Of a DNA stretch of 64,000 bases, positions 58,337 through 64,000 are shown piece after piece. A program made the position numbers and the translations under genes. The stretch is from assembly GCA_029261995.1 (NCBI GenBank), contig JAJDAF010000039.1:186001-250000 (forward strand), read 5' to 3'. Source of the DNA: Candidatus Zhuqueibacterota bacterium (GTDB lineage: Bacteria > Zhuqueibacterota > Zhuqueibacteria > Oceanimicrobiales > Oceanimicrobiaceae). Position 1 is the stretch's first letter. Every line of letters begins with the position of its first letter. Below the pieces are notes generated by a model. It made no database searches and had not been told where the DNA came from. It saw only the letters and a program-made list of their open reading frames with translations.

Positions 58337-60121
58337 CTAATTGCCGCGACCAGCGAAATCAACAACGCCGGCAACGATGGCGCCGGCCATCTCCCGCACA
58401 AATGAACCGTTCAGGAGCAGCAGTTCATCTTCCGGGTGAGTAAGAAAAGCGCATTCGACCAGCACCGAAACGAAATCAGTCTGACGGGTGACCATGAAGG
58501 GCGCCGTGGTGCTGGCGAATGATTTCAATCCAGTGTCCTGCAAGCGCTCGAAAATCAATTTCGCTGGTAATTCGGATTGCGAGGTCGTGAAATAAGTACT
58601 GGCGCCGCGGGGCTCCAGAGGATCGACATTTGGATTGATCGAATTGTGGTGAATTGAGAGAAACAACTGCGTACCCTCGCGGCGAGCCAGGGCCACGCGC
58701 TCTTGCAGGCTCAGAGTCTCGTCGCCCGACCTTGTCATCACGACCTCGGCGCCGCGCTGCACCAGGAACTTTTCCACCATCAAAGCGACCTTGAGATTCG
58801 CGTCCTTCTCCAGCATCGCGGTGGCGCCGGTTGTGCCTTCCTGCTCGCCGCCGTGACCGGCATCCACGCATATTTTCAGACCCGAAAGCGGCTGGCCCAT
58901 CTCAGTTGACTGTTCCGGAGCCCGCCTGACACTCAGGCGGAAACGGCCGTCCTGATATTTGCCGGAGTAACCCCACTGCTGCTTTTGGTTCAGCTTGATG
59001 CCTATCGTGAAAGTATCACCATCCCTCTGGCGTGTCTGGATTCGCTCGACGAGTGAATCTTGAGGCGGCATAGTGACCCATTTCGGTGAACGGACGGCCC
59101 TGTAAAAAGAAAGCTTCAGTTCCGCCGGCTTGACGCTTTGTTCTATCCCGAACGGCACCTGCTCGGAAACATCCATGTCGAGGTGCAGCCAATCGTCGTC
59201 TGCTTGTGACGAAATGTTGCCGACCGTAGCGTACGGGTGAGGCGTGTTGGCGGACAAATAACTTAGTTGGTCTTTGTCGATATAGCCGGTCAGCTCGTTT
59301 GAGAGACGAACTTGGTCAAGCCGCTCGTGTGCCGAGACAACCCGCACCGGCAGCCCGGCGGGTAGAACCAGCAACGGTTTTCCGCCCGGTTTGCCCAGCA
59401 CGAAAGTTGACGAATCCACGGTCGTTGCGAGCCGGGGCTGATTTGGGGAGAAAACCTGCACTCTGCCGCGCGCCGAAAATCGAACCGCGCGGCCATCACG
59501 GCCATGCAGCATCAACTGCACCACTGCCGGCCGTAATGATGCCGACTCTGGAACCGAGACCAAAGCACGGTAGACGCCGGCCAGCCCGCCGGTTTTGCGG
59601 GCTGACATTTCCTTCAGACGAACATGGTCTGTCACCCCGGCGATCAAACAAGAGGCGCGGCCGCCAGGGCTGCCACGGAACTCCACCAGCAGTTTCTCTC
59701 CTGCTTGTACGAATACATCACGGCGCGGAATGATGCTGCTGGAATGCACGGCAGTCGGCCGTCTGGGGTAGGAAACAGATTCCGGGTCGCGAAAAATGCG
59801 TAGGGTGTCGTGCGAGGTCGCGCCGCGCGCCTCTGCCCTGACCGGGATTAGGTTCACTCCCGGCTTGAGGTCGATCAGCCCAACGAATCCACCGCTGGCA
59901 TAAACTCGGGCTTCACGCCCCTGAACATGGACCGTAGCGCCCGGGGCAGTCGAGCCAGCATATCTGACCTGCTTGTAATTCAAAGTGTCACCGTTTTGTG
60001 GAAAGACAAGACGCAACTCCGGCGGCTTGAATCCATCTTCAGGAACAAACGGCGCTGGCGAGGCCACGCGGCAGGCCGCTACAAGCAAGAACAAGAAAAT
60101 GTAGGAAATGGTCTGGCTCAT
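58337..60121 (-). CDS. N-acetylmuramoyl-L-alanine amidase (Amidase_3) lipoprotein with SH3-like region
   Basis: A 594-residue periplasmic amidase. The leader ends VAAC (Cys 17), so it is probably a lipoprotein. Residues about 30-130 form an Ig-like/bacterial-immunoglobulin segment (LRLVFPQNGDTLNYKQVRYAGST); an SH3-like part near 215-285 (LVLPAGLPVRVVSAHERLDQVRL); an AMIN-like beta region near 300-395; then Amidase_3 from about 400 with ligands in DAGHGG, the Glu of LEKDAN and SIHHNS, and the catalytic Glu in VECAFLTHPEDE. This resembles the cell-division amidases (AmiB/AmiC) more than the two secreted T9SS ones, and has no sorting domain. An intrinsic terminator lies in its leader region. Confidence 0.9.
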   Translation of the reverse strand: MSQTISYIFLFLLVAACRVASPAPFVPEDGFKPPELRLVFPQNGDTLNYKQVRYAGSTAPGATVHVQGREARVYASGGFVGLIDLKPGVNLIPVRAEARGATSHDTLRIFRDPESVSYPRRPTAVHSSSIIPRRDVFVQAGEKLLVEFRGSPGGRASCLIAGVTDHVRLKEMSARKTGGLAGVYRALVSVPESASLRPAVVQLMLHGRDGRAVRFSARGRVQVFSPNQPRLATTVDSSTFVLGKPGGKPLLVLPAGLPVRVVSAHERLDQVRLSNELTGYIDKDQLSYLSANTPHPYATVGNISSQADDDWLHLDMDVSEQVPFGIEQSVKPAELKLSFYRAVRSPKWVTMPPQDSLVERIQTRQRDGDTFTIGIKLNQKQQWGYSGKYQDGRFRLSVRRAPEQSTEMGQPLSGLKICVDAGHGGEQEGTTGATAMLEKDANLKVALMVEKFLVQRGAEVVMTRSGDETLSLQERVALARREGTQLFLSIHHNSINPNVDPLEPRGASTYFTTSQSELPAKLIFERLQDTGLKSFASTTAPFMVTRQTDFVSVLVECAFLTHPEDELLLLNGSFVREMAGAIVAGVVDFAGRGN

Positions 60122-60162
60122 GTCCTAATTCTCGTCGAATTCACGCAGAGGTTTAGATCGGG

Positions 60163-60196
60163 GAAATAAAAATCCCCGGGATGTTCACCCGGGGAT
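60163..60196 (-). terminator. intrinsic terminator or attenuator in the amidase leader
   Basis: ATCCCCGGG (60172-60180), loop of 7, CCCGGGGAT (60188-60196); on the minus strand it is followed by TTTTTATTT, a good terminator tail. It ends about 42 bases before the amidase ATG at 60121, so it either stops an upstream transcript or attenuates the amidase transcript. Confidence 0.75.
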
Positions 60197-60497
60197 CTCG
60201 AGGAGGAAGGGTAAATTAGGAGGTTACCATATTTACCTTCCAGGGGCTTTTCACCCGTTTGTAACAAGTTCGGTTCGTGCTTTCTTCCCACGAATTTCAA
60301 AATATCCTATTTTTTTTGGGGAAGCGTGAAATTGCGCCACTCGAACGATATTTTAAGATTTGGTTACTTCCTTCAATAATCACTCCAGCAGTCCGATCAA
60401 GTCAGTACCTTTCGCAAGAAGGAAACAACGTGCCTCAAATCATATCATGGATGATAACGCAGTCACAAGGACGTAGCGCATTTGTGGTGCAACTAGA

Positions 60498-60534
60498 AGC
60501 GGCCCAAGTTCATACTTGGGTCGCTTTTTTTTTG
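60498..60534 (+). terminator. strong plus-strand intrinsic terminator without an obvious plus-strand gene
   Basis: GCGGCCCAAGT, loop TCAT, ACTTGGGTCGC, then nine T. The T run is on the plus strand, so the best-served transcript would come from 60200-60500, where no gene is apparent. On the minus strand it could weakly help end the aldo/keto reductase transcript, which stops at 60551. Confidence 0.75.
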
Positions 60535-60550
60535 CCATCACCGATGCCGT

Positions 60551-61495
60551 TCAACAGGGAACCGTGCTCAGAATTTGATCGACATCCTTCAGAGATGGCT
60601 CATCGAGATGCCAGTCGGCGGCGCCCACACTCTCTTCAACTTGCTCAGGCCTGCGGGCGCCGCAAATCGCGGTCGTGACCGCAGCATGGTTCAGCACCCA
60701 GGCCAGCGCCAGTTGTGCCGGGCTCTTCTCGAACTCGCCGGCAAGCCCGCGCAACTTCGCGACAACGGCCAGATTTCTTTCGAATGACGTTCCCTGAAAA
60801 AGCGGGTCCCGCTTGCGCACCGACTCTGCGATGCTATCTCCGACTTTGAATCGGCCAGTCAGCAAACCGCGACAGAGCGGGCTGTAAGCAAGAACACCCA
60901 GATCTTGCGTGTGGGCATGAGGCAATATGCGAACTTCCGCATGGCGCTCAAACAGGTTTAAGGGTGGCTGCACGGTCACAAACGGGCCGAGTTGCCTGTA
61001 GGTGTCGCACAAGTCCGTTGAAAAGTTGGAAACACCCAGGAATCGTACTTTGCCTGACTGCACACAATGGTTGAGGGCAGCTACCGTTTCTTCGGCGGGC
61101 ACGGCAGGATCGGGCCAGTGCACCTGGTAGAGGTCGATGTAGTCTGTCTGCAACCTCTCCAGGCTGCTGTCAAGCGCCTTGAAAATGTGAGCCGGACTCA
61201 AATCATGGCGGACCTTGCCCTTGTTGTTCCAGCGCAAGCCGACTTTGGTCGCAATGTAAGCTTGATCGCGTCTGCTCTGAAGTGCCTGGCCGAGCAGAGA
61301 TTCAGAATGGCCGAATCCATAGATGTCGGCGGTATCGATGAAATTGATGCCAAGCTCAAGCGCCTTCCGGATCGTGGCGAGGGAAGCCTTGTCATCGGTT
61401 TTGCCCCACCATCTGCCCCCCATCGACCATGTCCCAAGCGTGATTACAGAAACTCTTAGCCCTGTGCTTCCAAGAGTGCGAAACTTCATGTTCAT
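60551..61495 (-). CDS. aldo/keto reductase
   Basis: A 314-residue TIM-barrel NAD(P)H oxidoreductase. The catalytic tetrad is visible: Asp and Tyr in DTADIYGFGHSE near 53-58, Lys in YIATKVG near 84, His in YQVHWPDP near 128. The cofactor region near the C-terminus reads AICGARRPEQVEE. Closest in pattern to the AKR subgroup with GTWSMGGRWWG near the start, often annotated as general stress or YhdN-like reductases; substrate unknown. Its ATG overlaps the stop of the HAD phosphatase gene by four bases (a second Met is two codons later). No signal peptide; cytoplasmic. Confidence 0.92.
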   Translation of the reverse strand: MNMKFRTLGSTGLRVSVITLGTWSMGGRWWGKTDDKASLATIRKALELGINFIDTADIYGFGHSESLLGQALQSRRDQAYIATKVGLRWNNKGKVRHDLSPAHIFKALDSSLERLQTDYIDLYQVHWPDPAVPAEETVAALNHCVQSGKVRFLGVSNFSTDLCDTYRQLGPFVTVQPPLNLFERHAEVRILPHAHTQDLGVLAYSPLCRGLLTGRFKVGDSIAESVRKRDPLFQGTSFERNLAVVAKLRGLAGEFEKSPAQLALAWVLNHAAVTTAICGARRPEQVEESVGAADWHLDEPSLKDVDQILSTVPC

Positions 61496-62178
61496 GAAGC
61501 CTCGAGCAAGGCGAGAAATTTATCGGCATCTGACAGATCCTGAAACAGAAAATCGGGTTGGGCGGCGCTTAATTCCTCGAGCGTAGAAAATCCGGTCGCG
61601 ACCGCTACAGCAACTGCGCCAAACGGCCTGGCGCATTCAACATCTCTGGGCGTGTCGCCAATGACGAAGACGTCGCTCGGGTTGATTTCGGCGCCATACT
61701 TTTCGCGGTATCGGGCAGCCGCGACGCCTGGCAGGTCGCTGCGAATGGCTGAGTCATCGGAAAAAGCGCCAAACTCGAAATAATGATGGATGTTGAAATG
61801 CTCCAGCTTGATGCGTGCACCCTCGGCCCAATTGCCGGTAAGCAGCGCCAGCGTGACATCACTGCGCTCGGCCAATATGTCGAGCAGTTCCGGCACGCCG
61901 GGTTTGAGATGCCGACCGGGAGCGGGCTTTTGGACTTCCGCATGAAGCAAATCGAGGTAGCGTCTCTGAAACCGGTTCTGGGCGTCCTGGGTCCACTCTT
62001 CCCCGAGGTGTGCCATGCCCTCCCGAAAGATCGCGGGATCTGTGCGACCGGCAAAACTCACCTGATCCAGGCCATTCTGCTTGCCAAACAAATCGGAGAA
62101 TGCTCGGTTCATGGCGCGCCGGCCGGCCCCGTCAGTGCTGATCAAGGTCAAATCGATGTCAAAAAGAAGCAATTTCAT
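61492..62178 (-). CDS. HAD-superfamily hydrolase (phosphoglycolate phosphatase-like)
   Basis: A 228-residue haloacid dehalogenase-fold phosphatase. The start is set at ATG 62178, directly before the KLLLFDIDLTLI beta-strand; an ATG three codons upstream (62187) is equally possible. Motif I DIDLT carries the nucleophile, motif II is LLTGNW near 112, motif III the Lys of REKYGAEINPSD near 165, motif IV VIGDTPRDVECA near 180. A C1-type helical cap lies between about 18 and 90. Phosphoglycolate phosphatase-like proteins of this kind act on small phosphorylated metabolites; substrate not certain. Coupled to the aldo/keto reductase by a four-base overlap. Confidence 0.9.
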   Translation of the reverse strand: MKLLLFDIDLTLISTDGAGRRAMNRAFSDLFGKQNGLDQVSFAGRTDPAIFREGMAHLGEEWTQDAQNRFQRRYLDLLHAEVQKPAPGRHLKPGVPELLDILAERSDVTLALLTGNWAEGARIKLEHFNIHHYFEFGAFSDDSAIRSDLPGVAAARYREKYGAEINPSDVFVIGDTPRDVECARPFGAVAVAVATGFSTLEELSAAQPDFLFQDLSDADKFLALLEAS

Positions 62179-62314
62179 AGACTTCATTTCCCCACGGTTT
62201 AAAGGTTCAGGCAAAGATAGCAAACCACGCCAAGAAAATCAAATGAGGTCAGAAAGAGTGCTGTCAAGCCACATCTGCCCACTGATGCCGGTTCCTTTCA
62301 GTACTCGGCGCGGT

Positions 62315-63508
62315 CTACCGATTGCCCTGCGCCATCCTGACGGCAGCGGGATGTCGCCGAAGGGAGAGCATCGCCCAGATGCCGGCGACAGGACCAATGG
62401 CAAGACTCGCAAACGCAACTCCCCAACCGCCGTAGTCCTGCAACAGCGGCACCAACCTGATAGACCCCATGGTGAGCAGAAATCCCAAACTGGTCTGCAG
62501 GGTCAGAACGGTCCCCGTGTATTGCGGGTCGCAGAGTTCAGAAGCAGCGGTTGAGAATTGTGCCGAGTCCGCGACCACGGTGATACCCCAGACCACCGCC
62601 AGCGCCAAAAGAAGGCCCGCATAGCCCGGCGGAACAAATCCAACTGCCAGGCAGCAAACTCCACTGATCCCCATCGCAACAATGGTCGAAACACATCTGC
62701 CAACCCTGTCTGCCCAGGCGCCGTACAAAACGCAGCCAAGGGCGCCGGAGGCAACCACCCAAAAGGCGGCCATGCCAGGACTCAGAAAGGCCGTATCCGG
62801 AAGCACCGCGTGGAAGAACACAGGCACCCACGCCCACATCGCGTAAAGCTCCCACATGTGGCCGAGATAACCCATGTAAGCGAGTCGAATCGGCCGGTCG
62901 CGCAAAATCGTCAGCGCGTATTTGAAATTGAAGCGCCTGGCTACCACGTCATGCGGGCCATCTTCCACGAGGAAAAAGATGATTGCCGCAGCCACGACCG
63001 TCAGGATGGAGGTGGCAAGAATGGTGGTTTGCCACGCCTCCTGCATCACCACGCCGATCCAGTGCGGCAATGCGTTGCCGATGGAAAGCGCCCCTACCAT
63101 GCTACCGATGGCCAGCCCACGACCTTTCTTGAACCAGCCGGCGATAATCTTCATGCCCGGCGGATAGATTCCCGCCAGGAAGAAGCCGACCAACAGCCTC
63201 AACATCAGACTGATCTCGAACTTGTCCGCCCACAACAGATACATCCCATTTGCGATTGCAGCAAGCAATGCCGAAAACGACAGCACTCGACGAGTGTTGA
63301 AGACATCCGCCAGATTGGTGAACGCGATAAAGAGCGTCCCGAGAACGAAACCGAGTTGCACCGCCATCACCAGGAAAGCCAGTTGGCGGTCCGTCATCAG
63401 GTAGTTTGCTTTTAGAGCGGGTCCCACGGCAGAAACACTAAACCAAACGGTCATGCAAAGAAGTTCAGAAAAACTAACCAGCAGAAGCATTTTCCATGCT
63501 TTCGACAT
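62315..63508 (-). CDS. MFS transporter
   Basis: A 397-residue inner-membrane protein with about 12 hydrophobic segments and the major-facilitator arrangement. GGAGG lies four bases before ATG 63508. The loop between helices 2 and 3 (NLADVFNTRRVLSF) is a diverged MFS signature, and the mid-protein cytoplasmic loop (FLVEDGPHDVVARRFNFKYALTILRD) and helix-4 PGMKIIAGWFKKGRGLAIG resemble the nitrate/nitrite and cyanate-type branch. Substrate cannot be named; sugar-phosphate or organic anion antiport are also possible. It is a single gene with 136 bases before the HAD gene on the same strand. Confidence 0.9.
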   Translation of the reverse strand: MSKAWKMLLLVSFSELLCMTVWFSVSAVGPALKANYLMTDRQLAFLVMAVQLGFVLGTLFIAFTNLADVFNTRRVLSFSALLAAIANGMYLLWADKFEISLMLRLLVGFFLAGIYPPGMKIIAGWFKKGRGLAIGSMVGALSIGNALPHWIGVVMQEAWQTTILATSILTVVAAAIIFFLVEDGPHDVVARRFNFKYALTILRDRPIRLAYMGYLGHMWELYAMWAWVPVFFHAVLPDTAFLSPGMAAFWVVASGALGCVLYGAWADRVGRCVSTIVAMGISGVCCLAVGFVPPGYAGLLLALAVVWGITVVADSAQFSTAASELCDPQYTGTVLTLQTSLGFLLTMGSIRLVPLLQDYGGWGVAFASLAIGPVAGIWAMLSLRRHPAAVRMAQGNR

Positions 63509-63680
63509 TCACCCTCCGGAGGTTGTGATTCGGGGTTATTGCGGGCAGGCGACGGGGGCGACAAATGCGCCTGGCGGTTGAACTTTTTGACGGCCACTCT
63601 AACCAGGGCCAGTTCTTTTTTAAGAAAGGAAAGAGATCTGAATCTGGTGCTGAGTTTTGATTTCGAGCAAATCGCTTCGG

Positions 63681-64000
63681 TCAGAAACTCTTCAACGCTT
63701 CCGCCTCGTCGTTGACGTGGCGCATGTATTTTGTAATCCCGATCATATCGAAGATCTTCTGAAAATGCTCGGTCAATCCCCAGCTAATCAGAGTCTGACT
63801 GCGTTTGCGACTTTTGGTCAGGATGCCGATGATGATCGCCATTCCGGCGCTGTTGATGTAAGATACGCCGTCAAAGTTGAAACCGATCTTTTGGCAATCT
63901 CCCCCACTGAGTTCTTCGTAGGCACTCTCCAGTATCTCTTCGGAAGCACTGGTTACGTCGCCGCTGAGATCAAGGATGCCAATGTCTTTTGATTTGCGAG
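63681..64000 (-). CDS. STAS-domain anti-anti-sigma factor-like protein, partial
   Basis: The minus strand is open from the window's right edge to TGA at 63681-63683, giving about 106 residues with the start outside. The sequence reads IGILDLSGDVTSASEEIL, then KIGFNFDGVSYINSAGMAIIIGILTKSRKRSQTL, then GLTEHFQKIFDMIGITKYM, which is the full STAS order. The Ser in INSAGMA matches the position phosphorylated by the partner anti-sigma kinase in SpoIIAA/RsbV. It would act in a partner-switching cascade; the kinase or phosphatase partner is presumably next in the genome. Confidence 0.9.
   Translation of the reverse strand, partial: RKSKDIGILDLSGDVTSASEEILESAYEELSGGDCQKIGFNFDGVSYINSAGMAIIIGILTKSRKRSQTLISWGLTEHFQKIFDMIGITKYMRHVNDEAEALKSF

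Larger units (their letters stand above)
60122..60550. other. intergenic region with two hairpins, possible leader RNA or small RNA
   Basis: About 430 bases without a convincing gene. The minus-strand terminator hairpin 60172-60196 sits just upstream of the amidase ATG; a second, plus-strand terminator is at 60498-60534. Between them the minus strand contains GGTAAATATGGTAACCTCCTAATTTACC, which can pair at its ends and encodes only M-V-T-S-stop. I could not match the region to a known RNA family by eye. Confidence 0.4.

Noticed and set aside
60360-60440. SRP (4.5S) RNA, because of a GAAGGAA-type string
   Set aside because: The flanking bases needed for the conserved domain IV loops are missing on both strands.
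1-64000. CRISPR arrays, insertion sequences, prophage or integrase genes
   Set aside because: No spaced direct repeats, transposase, integrase or phage structural genes were seen on either strand.

Overview
The window (about 54% G+C by eye) reads as a chromosomal segment of a Gram-negative bacterium of the FCB group, most like Calditrichota/KSB1-type lineages. The reasons are eleven secreted proteins ending in an 'NYPNPFNP'-type or related C-terminal sorting domain of the type IX secretion (T9SS) kind, two PorV/PorQ-type outer-membrane proteins, two large TonB-dependent receptors with an N-terminal carboxypeptidase-regulatory-like domain, and a tRNA-Met of Bacteroidota type. The assignment is inference; there is no rRNA here.

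Layout. (1) 2-7735, plus strand: a cell-wall salvage run, with the end of a NamZ-type exo-muramidase, a secreted amidase, a lipoprotein and a cytoplasmic NlpC/P60 endopeptidase, L-Ala-D/L-Glu epimerase and diaminopimelate decarboxylase. Together they can take muropeptides down to free amino acids and lysine. (2) 7901-17864, minus strand: module A, TonB receptor > 1201-aa secreted protein > PorV/PorQ > FG-GAP-type T9SS cargo. (3) 18141-28529, plus strand: L,D-transpeptidase, second secreted amidase, two beta-propeller proteins, M23 peptidase and an FtsX/MacB-type permease. (4) 28598-33697, minus strand: three T9SS cargo beta-propeller/FG-GAP proteins. (5) 33979-34689, plus strand: a DUF3179-type lipoprotein interrupted by one in-frame TGA exactly where the family has its conserved cysteine, a selenoprotein candidate. 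(6) 34725-40163, minus strand: GHL10/DigH-type glycosidase and two beta-lactamase-fold hydrolases with overlapping ends. (7) 40269-49913, minus strand: module B, TonB receptor > secreted protein > PorV/PorQ > IPT/NHL lipoprotein > DUF4397/propeller T9SS cargo. (8) 50249-64000: mostly minus-strand housekeeping genes: tRNA-Met, ureohydrolase, asparaginase, PdxJ, divergent polysaccharide deacetylase, FxsA (plus strand), AlaX, DUF1684, cupin, QueC, QueF, a third amidase, aldo/keto reductase, HAD phosphatase, MFS transporter, and the end of a STAS anti-anti-sigma protein.

Two themes stand out. The first is peptidoglycan: at least ten genes plausibly cut, edit or recycle murein, and three of the secreted ones share the same Ig/beta-sandwich/sorting-domain chassis. 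The second is a repeated surface module (receptor, secreted partner, PorV shuttle, T9SS cargo); its two copies carry a 28-bp upstream motif that is 25/28 identical, which suggests common control. The strongest single novelty is the putative Sec codon at 34417-34419.
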